Source of the DNA: Lepus europaeus
Lineage: Eukaryota > Chordata > Mammalia > Lagomorpha > Leporidae
Reading direction: 5' to 3'
Length of the DNA stretch: 64,000 bases
NCBI RefSeq assembly: GCF_033115175.1
Contig: NC_084839.1
Coordinates: forward strand, 38,053,501-38,117,500
Position numbers and translations under genes: made by a program. Numbering within the stretch: the first letter of the stretch is position 1; each line of letters starts with the position of its first letter. The notes below the pieces were generated by a model, which saw only the letters and a list, made by a program, of their open reading frames with translations, had not been told where the DNA came from and did no database searches. Positions 48,601 to 59,393 of the stretch are shown here, piece by piece.

Positions 48601-48942
48601 TTTTTTTTTTTTTTTTGACAGGCAGAATGGATAGTGAGAGAGAGAGACAGAGAGAAAGGTCTTCCTTTTGCCTTTGGTTCACCCTCCAATGGCCGCCGTG
48701 GCTGGCGCTGCGACCTGCGCATCGTGCTGATCCAATGGCAGGAGCCAGGTGCTTATCCTGGTCTCCCATGAGGTGCAGGGCCCAAGCACTTGGGCCATCC
48801 TCCACTGCACTCCCTGGCCACAGCAGAGAGCTGGCCTGGAAGAGGGGCAACCGGGACAGGATCGGTGCCCTGACCAGGACTAGAACCCGGTGTGCCGGCG
48901 CCGCAAGGTGGAGGATTAGCCTAGTGAGCCACGGCGCCGGCC
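48601..48942 (-). mobile_element. Young CSINE
   Basis: Near-consensus, with a 16-T tail and perfect aggataaactct at 48,589-48,600 and 48,943-48,954. Confidence 0.96.
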
Positions 48943-49189
48943 AGGATAAACTCTTTATGTCAGTTTTAACACATCTACACAGTCCCTCTTGATATGTAAG
49001 TAACATAGTCATAGGCTCCACGGCTAAGATGTGAAAGTCCCTGGGGGAAGGGACATTAATCTGTGTGTAGCAGTGATATAGGCAAAGGGTGATTCAGCAA
49101 GAAGTTACTATTATCATTTATTCTCACTGCCTTCCTGTATGCTTTCCACACAACAAAGAAAGAACTTGAGGACTAGCATCACATCCCTA

Positions 49190-49870
49190 CATCCCCTTAC
49201 TCAAACTCCTTCATGGGCTCCTGGATCTTCAGAATACAGCATGCACTCCTTATAAAAGCATATATGGATCTATTTAATTTAGCCCAGTGTATGTGAAACT
49301 CTTCTGTATTTCTTACTCATGGTAAGAAAATTTTCTTAAAATCATATCCTAGGACATACACTAGGGTCTAGTTTCTTCCAGTACTCATCCCTACCATATA
49401 ATATGCACTCTTATGGCTGTAATTCTGATCCATTCTTTTTCTTGTAAGTCTGCTCACAACCCACTAATGAACCATGACTCCTAAAGTTTGAAAAACATTG
49501 ATCTATCCCTGCCCTTCTCTCAAACTCCAACTCCTAGCATTGTACTGAACTCAGAACTAACCACAGTGACCTCCTAACTTGAGAGAATCTCAGATCAATG
49601 TATGTTCCCCAGAATTCTCAGTGTTTACTTCCTGACCTCATTTGGGTGATTACTCAACATCAAAAGAGGCTTCCTCTCCAATTCCATCTCTAACAATAAT
49701 TCTCACCACCCCAGCATCATTTTCTTTTCTTTATCTTGCTCCAGTTTTATTTACAACACTTATTACTGCTTTTTATATACTTTCTTTGTTTCTTCTCTCC
49801 CACTAGAATGAAATCTCTGCTAGTACTATCTTCTTTATGTATATAGTTCCAGGCTTGAACCAGACTTCCT
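49190..49870 (+). mobile_element. L2 element, 3' part
   Basis: 'cttcatgggctcctggatct', 'cagcatgcactccttataaa' and the end 'ctagaatgaaatctctgcta' follow L2 order. Worn. Confidence 0.7.
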
Positions 49871-49945
49871 AATGCACAGGAAACAAAATCAAAACTTAGC
49901 TCTTGATTAGATAAATAAAACACGTGAGAGTGGCCGAACTGGCAG

Positions 49946-50250
49946 ATAGGACCGACATTGTGGCATAGGAGATTAGGACACTAGTTTGACTTCTGGCTAC
50001 TCCACTTCCCATCCAGCTCGCTATTAATGCACCTGGCATTAAAATAGCAGTAAAAGATGGCTCAGGTACTTGGGCCCCTAAACCCATGTGGGAGACCTAG
50101 ATGAAGCTCCTGGCTCCTGGCTTTGTCATGGCCCAGTCCTGGTCATTACGACCATTTGGGGAGTGAGCCAGCAGATGAAAGATCTGTCTCTGTCTCTGTC
50201 TCTCTTGCTCTATGTAACCCTGCCTTTCAAATAAGTCTCTAAAAAATACC
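49946..50250 (+). mobile_element. CSINE, old type
   Basis: Starts 'gacattgtggcataggaga', has a CTCTGT-repeat region and ends 'tttcaaataagtctct'. Confidence 0.85.
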
Positions 50251-50319
50251 TATGTAGGTTACTGAGGAGAAACACAAAGTATTATTACATTAAGATGTAT
50301 GTGTTAACTATAATCACTG

Positions 50320-50660
50320 ACCATTATCATTTATTGATTATACCATATCAGACACAGTGCAGTGCACTTACATAAAGTATATCTAGTTGTTGCAGCAGCT
50401 GTGTGACATCATGGATTATAGAGATTGATACTCAGACAGGTTGGGTTTCCAGTTTAGAACTGACATAGTCCATAACAACAACAAATGGTTATAATGGTTA
50501 ACATTTGCCGTGATGTAATATGTAAGCATTTTCATGGGGGCACAGTTGTTATTTCCAATTTATAGAATGGGAAATCCAGGCAAAGGACTAGCTTAGTGTC
50601 ACACTGCTAGTAAGTGGTAACACCAGAAATCCAATTTTGGAAGTCTAGGACCAGAGAGAG
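50320..50660 (-). mobile_element. Two MIR fragments in tandem, reverse
   Basis: One at about 50,320-50,455 ('cagacacagtgcagtgcact'), one at about 50,490-50,660 ('ttagtgtcacactgctagta'). Both are worn, in the same orientation. Confidence 0.6.
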
Positions 50661-50919
50661 CTTGCAGCCAACACACTCTTATGTCTAAAGCAAAGTATAG
50701 GGGCTAGCAGCATCAGCATCATCTAGAGGATTCTTGAATATTATGGTTAGTGGTGAATTAAGACTACGATTATACAATTGGTTAAAATTATGTCTCTGCA
50801 AAAATTAATGAAAAGAAGGAATGAATGGAGGGGGACTGGAGGACAGAGGAAGAGAGGGACAGAAGTACAGAAATCTTAGAACTGTTCCTATGAAATACGT
50901 TCTCATTATATTAAATAAA
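50661..50919. other. Unassigned DNA
   Basis: Short stretch with no gene or firm repeat. Confidence 0.5.
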
Positions 50920-51200
50920 TATACCTCTGTCCTTAATACATTGTACTATGAGAGTTAATGATAAAACTAGTCTTCAAACAGTACTTTATACTTTGTGTGT
51001 CTGAGTGGGTGCAAACTACTGAAATCTCTACTTAGTATAAAGTTGATCTTCTATATATAAAGATAATTAAAAATGAATCTTAATAAAGAATGGGATGGAA
51101 GAGGGAGTAGGAGGTAGGATGATTTGGGGGTAGGAGGATGGGTATGGGAAAAAGAACCACTATAATACAAAGTTTATTTATTAAATAAAACTTTTCTATA
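50920..51200 (+). mobile_element. L1 3' UTR end
   Basis: 'tgtccttaatacattgtact', 'gatcttctatatataaagat', 'ggaagagggagtaggaggta' and 'attaaataaaacttttctat' match the last 280 bases of the L1 at 9481-10139, with visible divergence. Confidence 0.85.
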
Positions 51201-51206
51201 AAAAAT

Positions 51207-51254
51207 TATATATACGTATACATATACATATACATATATATATACATATATATA
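51207..51254. repeat. TA/CATA microsatellite
   Basis: Alternating purine-pyrimidine run of about 48 bases directly after the L1 tail, from which it probably grew. Confidence 0.92.
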
Positions 51255-51629
51255 AAAGAAACATAGTCTTAAGGCCTAACCTAAACCTGGATTCCAATGA
51301 GATTCCCCAAAAGATTCATATGCACAAAAATAGTGAAAATCTGTTCTCCCAAATATATTGCCTCTCATGCAAACAGGCAAGGACAGAAAGAGTTTTATAA
51401 GAATTTTATGACATCAGGATGGCACTATAAATCATATTTTAACTAGGACATTAACTTAATTTACATGAAGTTAACAGAGGTAAAAGAATCTGAAGTGACA
51501 CTAAAGGAATTGCTGAACTTCAGATGAATGGCTACTCACCCCAAAATACCACATTCCTCATAAACAAGAAAAATAATTATGAAGTATGTTTGTGTTGAAA
51601 CTATTATATTTTCCTTGTTCTTAACCTCA
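51255..51629. other. Unassigned DNA
   Basis: No gene or repeat I recognise. Confidence 0.5.
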
Positions 51630-52330
51630 CATTTCAATTTTAGATTATATCAATGCACTCTCTGCTCTGAAAGATGAGGGCATTTAAAGTGTTCTTTCCT
51701 CCCTCATTCCTTCTTTTTCTACCTCCACAGTGATCTTCATGCCCAAACCCAAAACGGCACCCACTCTCTCTCAGCCAGGCAGCAGGTGCTATTATGGGGA
51801 AGTTGGGCAAAATAAATGTTCCCCCTCTACTTCCATTGGGTCCATGGGCAACTACTAGCAACTGCTAACCCCCAAGGCTCCAGTCCAGACTCAAGCCACA
51901 CTCTCTCTAGCTATATCACAAGAGTTTGCTGCAGTCCGGTCTCACCTCCGTCTCCAAGCTGCCGCCCATTCCAGCTCTGGGCTGCTGCACGTGTGCACTG
52001 TGTTCATGCTGTGCATCCACACCCTCCACACAGGTCCATGGCACATGTCTTCTCTTACATGATTTCCAGTGCAGTTTTCTCTCCAGTTCTCCCCTAAGAG
52101 TGTACTTCCTACACTTTTTTTTTTTTTTTTTTTTTTTTTAACTCTCTAACTCTAGCCTTGCACAGTATGTCGCCATCTTGGAATCTTTTAGGTTCTCTGT
52201 TTTAAGAGCACATTCTCTGTTTAAGAATCCTTTGTCTACCATATAAAGCACCTTCTCTCTACTTGTTTTAGTCTCTATTTCTTTTCTTTCACCTCCACTG
52301 AAACTAGCACAAGTCTCTCTCTCATGCTAA
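51630..52330. other. GC-richer, pyrimidine-rich segment with a T run
   Basis: Differs in composition from its AT-rich neighbours: C/T-rich from 51,690 to 52,090, a run of about 24 T at 52,116-52,139, then 'tcgccatcttggaa'. It could be a reverse L1 5' region or an LTR piece. I could not decide. The 93-codon frame at 51,816 has no motif. Confidence 0.4.
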
Positions 52331-53124
52331 TGATTTATGTTTTGTCTGTTCTGTCTCTAGCTGTTCAGGTGTATTTTTATCTATAATGAAATTATGTTGG
52401 CTCTACAAATTTCTTTGCCATTTTATTTTCATAATGCCTTGGAGCTTTGTCTTATCAAATTCATAATCTTATAAGATTTTTCAAGAGCATAAAACACACA
52501 TAGCGTATCCTTCTTTTCTTTTTTTGTGTTTAATTTCAGACTCTCTTCAGCATGTAATGTTTTTGCTTCTTTGTTTACTTTGTTATTTTATAATGACATT
52601 GTTTCTTGCCATTTCTTTTCCTCTGCCTAAGCCTCCAATAATTCTGCATAAGAATCTCTTCACACTCATTTGATCATATCTAGAACATAGGTTGGTTATT
52701 CCCTTTCCAAGCTACAATTTGAGGGCTCAGTATTCATAATATTTATTTTTCTGCTGGATATGCAAGAATTGAGGTATGGGAGAGTGAACTTAGGCTAAAT
52801 GAAGTCCTTAGTAGGAGACAAAACTCAGTTCTTGAAAATGTCTGAAATATGAATCCAGAAAATCTGAATTACTTTCCACATACATATTCAACCTCTAATG
52901 AAAGTGGTCTCAAGTTTTTACATTACCCCTTTTCTAATGATTTCTTTACAATGGTCTGTTACAAAAAAATCTTGCTTACATGCCTGCACTGGATTAGGCC
53001 AGAGAATAACAAAATAGCAATTTATTTTATTTTGCCATGATTTCAATGTAAGCTTCCCTTTAGGCATACATGTACAAAGCTAACAAAACAACCCACTAAT
53101 CTCATCATCTCTCTGAAGAAGGAT
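52331..53124. other. Unassigned AT-rich DNA
   Basis: No gene or named repeat. Confidence 0.5.
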
Positions 53125-53140
53125 AAAAAGTGATTTCTTG

Positions 53141-53481
53141 GCCGGCGCCATGGCACAACAGGCTAATCCTCTGCCTTGCGGCGCTGGCACACCGGGTTCT
53201 AGTCCCGGTCGGGGACCGGATTCTGTCCCGGTTGCCCCTCTTCCAGGCCAGCTCTCTGCTGTGGCCAGGGAGTGCAGTGCGGGATGGCCCAAGTGCTTGG
53301 GCCCTGCACCCCATGGGAGACCAGGATAAGCACCTGGCTCCTGCCATCGGATCAGCATGGTGCGCTGGTCGCAGCGCGCCGGCCGCGGCGGCCATTGGAG
53401 GGTGAACCAATGGCAAAAAGAAAGACGTTTCTCTCTGTCTCTCTCTCTCACTGTGCACTCAACAACAACAACAAAAAAAAA
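53141..53481 (+). mobile_element. CSINE, first unit of a head-to-tail pair
   Basis: Near-consensus, with the B-box-like GGTTCTAGTCC at 53,195-53,205. It lacks the usual 'ctgcctgtc' end and finishes in (AAC)n then A8. The left target duplication aaaaagtgatttcttg is at 53,125-53,140. Confidence 0.95.
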
Positions 53482-53834
53482 GCCGGCACTGTGGCTTAAC
53501 AGGCTAATCCTCCGCCTTGCGGCACCGGCACACCGGGTTCTAGTCCCGGTCGGGGCACCGATCCTGTCCCGGTTGCCCCTCTTCCAGGCCAGCTCTCTGC
53601 TGTGGCCCGGGAGTGCAGTGGAGGATGGCCCAAGTTCTTGGGCCCTGCACCCCATGGGAGACCAGGAGAAGCACCTGGCTCCTGCCATCGGAACAGCGCG
53701 GTGCGCCAGCCGCAGCGCGCCTACCGCGGCGGCCATTGGAGGGTGAACCAATAGCAAAAAAAGGAAGACCTTTCTCTCTATCTCCCGCTACTGTCCACTC
53801 TGCCTGTCAAAAAAAAAAAAAAAAAAAAAAAACA
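53482..53834 (+). mobile_element. CSINE, second unit of a head-to-tail pair
   Basis: Starts directly after the A tail of the first unit and ends 'ctgcctgtc' with about 24 A. The right copy of aaaaagtgatttcttg is at 53,835-53,850, so both units lie within one pair of duplications. The 225-codon reverse frame across the pair is a reading of the SINEs. Confidence 0.95.
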
Positions 53835-53991
53835 AAAAAGTGATTTCTTGAACACAGATTATTTTATCAATAATGTCTATCACTTTGTTTCTTTTTCAAT
53901 GAAATTTATGATGCAAACTAGTGCTAATTTTTGTTGACATACTGTGTTTTCTTATATTCCTAGACTCAACCTCCATTGTCAAGAACAAAAT

Positions 53992-54323
53992 TTTGGCCGG
54001 CACCACAGCTTACTTGGCTAATCCTCTACCTGCGGCACCAGTACCCCAGGTTCTAGTCCCGGTTGGGGCACCAGATTCTGTTCTGGTTGCTCCTCTTCCA
54101 GTCCAGCTCTCTGCTGTGGGCCCAGGAAGGCAGTGGAGGATGGCCCAGGTCCTTGGACCCTGCACCTGCATGGTAGACCAGGAGGAAGCACCTGGCTCCT
54201 GGCTTCGGATTGGCGCAGTGTGCTGGCCACAGCAGCCATTTGTGAGGTGAACCAACGGAAGGAAGACCTTTCTCTGTGTCTGTCTCTCTCACTGTCTAAC
54301 TCTGCCTGTCAAAAAAAAAAAAA
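53992..54323 (+). mobile_element. CSINE
   Basis: Complete, with aagaacaaaat at 53,981-53,991 and 54,324-54,334. It begins only 140 bases after the SINE pair. Confidence 0.95.
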
Positions 54324-54464
54324 AAGAACAAAATCTTTAGTGTCATAATTTGCTATATTCTCAACTCAATGCAACTGCTTACTCCCTGTTTTCTCCCAAC
54401 AAGAGAAGATCTAATTCTCAATTCTCATGTCTACAATCTGAGGTTGATCATACACAATTTATAG

Positions 54465-54545
54465 AGTATTATGAAGATTTTATGAAATAGAAAACATAAA
54501 AGGCTTGACATATGCCTGGTATATAGTAAACACTCAGTATTTATT
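54465..54545 (+). mobile_element. Possible MIR 3' part
   Basis: 'gcttgacatatgcctggtat' then 'agtaaacactcagtatttat' is the MIR ending. Confidence 0.55.
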
Positions 54546-54569
54546 CATAACTACTACTTCTGCATTGGT

Positions 54570-54930
54570 CAATTCAGCCTGCTACAAAAATTACCAGACT
54601 GGGGTGCTGAAATAACCAACAGGCTAAACAATTACCATAGTTCTGGAGGACAGGAGGTCCAAGATGAAGGTGCTTATAGATTCAATGTTGGATAAGATTC
54701 TTCCTTGATCTGTAGATGGACATCTTTTCACAGGGTAATGAGAAAGAAGGTTCTGGACTCTTCTTCCTTTTACAAAGGCACTAACCTCACTTTGGGGGCA
54801 CATCTTCATGACATCAACTAAACCTAATTACCTACCAAAGACCTCACCTACAAATATCATTACATGGTAGATTCAGGATTAAACACTTGAATTTGAGAAG
54901 AACATAAATATTTAACCCATTTCAGTTATC
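54570..54930 (+). mobile_element. Ancient interspersed repeat, family not named
   Basis: 'gcctgctacaaaaattacca', 'atagttctggaggacaggag', 'ggtccaagatgaaggtgc' and 'aagacctcacctacaaatat' form a series widespread in mammals, like 48,225-48,485. Confidence 0.65.
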
Positions 54931-55059
54931 ACAGAGGTGCTGATCAGAAACACCTTATACAGGGGCTTGTTGTAATTAGAGAGGCTGCCTGGAAGACAAA
55001 ACATGTAAACTAAATGAGTTAGGAGTGAAGCAAGAGAAAGAAATTTCAGATGAATGGGG

Positions 55060-55640
55060 CAGATTATATCCATTCATTAAATAAATATTTATTAAACATC
55101 TACTCTGTCTATGTCAGGCCTTATTCTAGACACTGGGGAATACAGCTGTGAGCAAGGAAGACAAATATTCATTCCACTGATGGAGACAAACATATTGTTT
55201 GTTACAAACAATTATAAAATGCATATTATTCATATAATGGTAGATACTGAAAAATGTTAAGCAAATATACAAGACAAAGCAAAAGGATGGAAGAATAGGA
55301 AGAAAGGACTTTTGTAGATAAGGTAGTTAAGAATGATCTCTCAGAAGAAAAAACATTTGAGCAGAGGCCAAAATGAAGAATGAGAAACTCTGGAGGTAAG
55401 ACATAAAATGGGGTGGGGAGAGACAGGGAATCACAATTTCAGGAAACACCAGTTAGATCAGTGTTTTTGATGTTGCTGCATCTTGAGAAAAGAAACTAGG
55501 GAAATAGCAGACGTCATCCATGCTAAGTTACTTTATTTTATGCTGACGAGAAGCCACTGAAATGCTTTAAGCAATGGAATGGGACACTCTTACTTGTGCT
55601 TTAAATAGATTACTCTACATTCTAGAAAGAGTGAACAACA
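55060..55640 (-). mobile_element. L2 element, reverse
   Basis: 'attaaataaatatttattaa', 'cattctagacactggggaat'-type wording, 'gaagccactgaaatgcttta' and 'aaatagattactctacattc' follow reverse L2 order over nearly 600 bases. Confidence 0.7.
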
Positions 55641-56077
55641 GATTTGAATCAGTGAAAATTCAGAGAAAAAATGAAATCTCTTGGGAGGCCATGGAAGAAA
55701 TGAAATCTAAAGTTATTTAGAGATAAAATTAGCTCAGAGTGTCAGGATCCTAATGCTGAGAACCAGTGTTAAGTGTTGGGATCTGGAAATTCCCAAGGAA
55801 GGAAATTTGACAGAACATGTAGATCACAGGAGTTCATTCCAGGTCTGGCTCAGAAAGAAACCAACACCAAGACCAAGCAGTAATAAATGGGTCAAAAGAT
55901 TTCAAGTCAAGAAAAATTTAATTTCAAATCCTATCAGAAGACAAATCACAATTATTAATATACAATCTGCCTTCAGTTGTACCCAGGACTTTGTCTCTAA
56001 GGAATTTGATTTTTTTTTAATTTGAAAAGTCAAAAAAGTTGACTGATTCTTTATTGTACTTGATAGTTTGCTATTTT
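55641..56077. other. Unassigned DNA
   Basis: A 90-codon frame at 55,753-56,025 has no recognisable domain. Confidence 0.5.
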
Positions 56078-56572
56078 ATATTTTTTTTGTTTTTACTTTA
56101 TTTAAGGTATATAAATTTCATGTATTTCCTATACACAAATTCAGGAACATAGCGATACTCTTGACTCTACACTCCCTCCCACCCATGATCCCATCCTTCT
56201 TCCTCATCACTCTCCTACTCTCATTCTTATTTTTATAAAGTTCTATTTTCAATGAACTTTATATTCATAAGATTGAATCTACACCAAGTAAAGAGTTCAA
56301 CAAATAGTATGAAGAAAAAAACACTATTCCTCAACAGTCAACACAAGGGCTGTTAAAAATCATTGAATCACAAAATGTCAATTTCACTCCTATAGATTAC
56401 CTTTAGTAACTCTATTAGTTACCACACATCAGGGAAAACATATGGTATGTGTGTTTTAGGGACTGCCTTATTTCACTAAGTATAATGGTTTCCAGTTACA
56501 TCTATTTTGTTGCAGATAACAAGATTTCATATTTTTTTTACCACTGTGCAGTATTCCATAGTTTGTTTCTAC
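56078..56572 (-). mobile_element. L1 3' end, reverse
   Basis: Same subfamily as 43,725-44,025, but extending further, to 'tattttgttgcagataacaa' and 'gtgcagtattccatagtttg'. Confidence 0.82.
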
Positions 56573-56821
56573 ACTAGGAAATAAAGGTGAAAAGAAACCA
56601 GGAAAAACAGAAAATTATAAAAAGCTTCCCTCAGAACCCTTTAAAATATGTTTCTCCATTGCCATCTAATTTTTATATGCAGTATGACATCATCTTGTCA
56701 TTTATTTTGGAGACTCCACAGACTTTATTCTTCCTCAAAAGGTTCTCCAACTTTTTTCTTACAACACACTAGTAGGAAACAAAGGTGCTCTGGGGTTCAG
56801 AAGGCCAGCTCGTTCAAAAAT

Positions 56822-56990
56822 GAACCACATGACCTTGAGGTCAAACCACTCCCTCTATAACTCTGTTTTCTTCCTGGGAACATACAAACTAACGGTGATT
56901 TTGAGAATTAATTGAGGTTATATATTTTACAGTTCCTAGTACAGAGTATGGCACATAGAAGGTGCTCAACAAAGTATTGTTACAGTTAGC
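56822..56990 (+). mobile_element. MIR fragment
   Basis: 'ccacatgaccttgaggtcaa', 'tctgttttcttcctgggaac' and 'tggcacatagaaggtgctca' follow MIR order. Confidence 0.7.
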
Positions 56991-57419
56991 TAGAGCTTGG
57001 GATGTATCCGGAATAGGGAAAGGGGTAGTGAAACAAGGTAACAATAAAATACATATGCCAAACAGAGGCATGATTTTCTAAGAAGGAAAGTGATAGATTT
57101 GCTTGAAGCAGCCAAGTTAAAGCAAAAAACTAAGTTTGGAAATATATTTTATAATCTAAAGGAAGAGGGGAGTGAGGGGGAGGAAAGATTGATTTAATGG
57201 TACATTGGTACTTAGGAGTAAAAAGCACTGAGGTTCAATTGCACAGCAGGTTTACTATAGATTTCTTGGAGTGATTATTGATATATCTGCTGGTCTTTTG
57301 CAGGTCTTCTTATCTGCACAAGTGCCAATTCAAGTCTGTTGCCCATTTTTAGATTATGTTGTATTTCTATATACTACGAATTACTTATATGTGAATGAGG
57401 AAGGAAATATGATGCCCAA
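56991..57419. other. Unassigned DNA
   Basis: No gene or named repeat. Confidence 0.5.
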
Positions 57420-57868
57420 TAGGAAAACCATCGTACATTAATATTGGACTGTGAAGAAGGAGAGACTGATAAAATGCCTGAAAAAAAATTCAAAATAATG
57501 ACTGTAAGTTTACTAAACATACAGAGAAGTAATTAAATGAAATTAAGAAATCATTACATGACATGTATGAGAAATTCAGCAGAGATGGAGATACTGGAAA
57601 AACCAGAAATATTATAAATGAAGTTTTCAATAAGTCAAATTAAAACTACAGTGGAAAGAAATAACAACAGGCTATATGAGGCAAAAAATGATCTAGAAGA
57701 CATGTCTTGGAAGTATCTCAGTCTGAAAAAAAGAGTAAGATAATAGAACGAAAACAGTGTTCAGGATCTATGGGAGACCATCAAATGACCCAATATAAAA
57801 ATCGTAGGAATTCTTCAAGAAACAAAGAAAAAATTGGCTTACAAAACCTACTCAGTTAAAGAAAATAT
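57420..57868 (+). mobile_element. Old L1, ORF1 part
   Basis: Matches the ORF1 part of the L1 at 7401-9150: 'cattaatattggactgtgaa', 'gagaaattcagcagagatgg'. Broken frames. Confidence 0.72.
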
Positions 57869-58372
57869 AATGTATGTATATATGATGAATGATATATATG
57901 ATATATACGATATATATATGTTGGAATACTTCTCAGTAATAAAGAACAAAATCCTGTATTATACAACAAAAAGGTTGCAAATGGAGACTATTATGAGTAG
58001 TGAAATAAGCCAGACCCTAAAAGACAAGTATCATATATTTTCTCTGTTTGCAGTATTGAATATAAGGAGTACAAAAAAATTTAATATACAAGAGTGAAAT
58101 TCACATCTAAAGATTTGATTGTTGTGTATAGCCATTGTTTATATTCCTGCCAAATAGTGATTGTTCCTCTTTTTACTTGTTGAACACTTTATTTAGTGAA
58201 CATTAAGCCAGTGACAATCCAGCAAATTAAAAATGTGTTCACAAAAATGAAAAAGAAAGAAAGATGAAAGGAGAGAAGTACCATTATATTCTTAGAATTA
58301 TATCTATTAATTACATGAAATCTGTTCTTTTTATATTAATAAAAATGAAATACTTCGCTTAAAAAGGGAAAA
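57869..58372 (+). mobile_element. L1 3' end between ORF1 pieces
   Basis: 'ttggaatacttctcagtaat', 'gtgaaataagccagacccta', 'cacatctaaagatttgattg', ending in an A-rich tail near 58,370. It interrupts the ORF1 sequence that flanks it, so it is a separate, later insertion. An ATAT-rich patch lies at 57,886-57,922. Confidence 0.7.
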
Positions 58373-58600
58373 GAAAATCTATTCAGTGAAATAATAGCAG
58401 AAAATGTCACCAATTCAGAGAAACAATGAACATCCAAAAATAGGGAGCACATAGAACCCCAAATAAGCATGATCAGAGAAAATTCTTATCATAACACATT
58501 ATAATCCAACTTTCAAAAGTAAAAAATTAAGTCGCAAAACAAAAATAATGGGGGACTTCAACACTAAACTTTCATCAATGGATAGATAAATAAGATGAAA
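58373..58600 (+). mobile_element. Old L1, further ORF1 and endonuclease start
   Basis: 'gagcacatagaaccccaaat' corresponds to about 7970-8000 of the other copy, and 'gggggacttcaacactaaac' is the endonuclease part. Some sequence between them is missing. Confidence 0.7.
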
Positions 58601-59393
58601 TGTCTTTGGTATTTTGATTGGTATCACATTGAATCTATAAATTGGTTTTGGGATAATGAACATTTTGATGATATTGATTCTTCCAATCCATGAGCATGGA
58701 AGATTTTTCCATTTTTTGGTATCCTCTTCTATTTCTTTCTTTAAGATTTTGTAATTCTCATTGTAGAGATCTTTAGCGTCCTTGGTTAAGTTTATTCCAA
58801 GGTATTTGATTGTTTTTGTAGCTATTGTGAATGGGATTGATCTTAGAAGTTCTTTCTCAGCCGTGGCATTGCCTGTGTATACAAAGGCTATTGACTTTTG
58901 TGCATTGATTTTATATCCTGCTACTTTGCCAAATTCTTCTATGAGTTCCAATAGTCTCTTAGTAGAGTTCTTTGGATCCCCTAAAGAATCATTTCATCTG
59001 CAAAGAGGGTTAGTTTGACTTCTTCCTTCCCAACTTGTATCCCTTTCATTTCTTTTTCTTGCCTAATGGTTCTGGCTAAAACTTCCAGAACTATATTGAA
59101 TAGCAGTGGTGAGAGTGGGCATTCCTATCTGGTACCAGATCTCAATGGAAATGCTTCCAACATTTCCCCATTCAATAGGTGCTGGCCATGGGTTTTTCAC
59201 AAATTGCTTTGATTGTATTGAGGAATGTTCCTTCTATACTCAATTTGCTTAGAGTTTTCATCATGAAAGGGTGTTGAATTTTATCGAATGCTTTCTCTGC
59301 ATCTATTGAGATAATATGTTTTTTTTTCTGCAGTCTGTTAATGTGGTGTATCACATTGATTGATTTGCGAACATTGAACCATCTCTGCATATC
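58601..59393 (-). mobile_element. Younger L1, internal ORF2 piece, reverse
   Basis: Read in reverse, it runs from the start of RT (H-H-I-N-R-L, then [10 protein letters not shown]) through motif C to K-Y-L-G-I-N-L and Y-R-F-N-V-I-P-I-K. Motif C reads F-A-D-E, not F-A-D-D, and there are frame breaks near 58,980 and 59,170. Both ends are internal: there is no L1 3' end and no A tail. Confidence 0.85.

Noticed and set aside
53080..53757. 225-codon reverse open frame, the longest in the window
   Set aside because: It lies wholly over the two CSINEs of the pair. The same peptide words recur in every young CSINE in the window, so it is a reading of the repeat.
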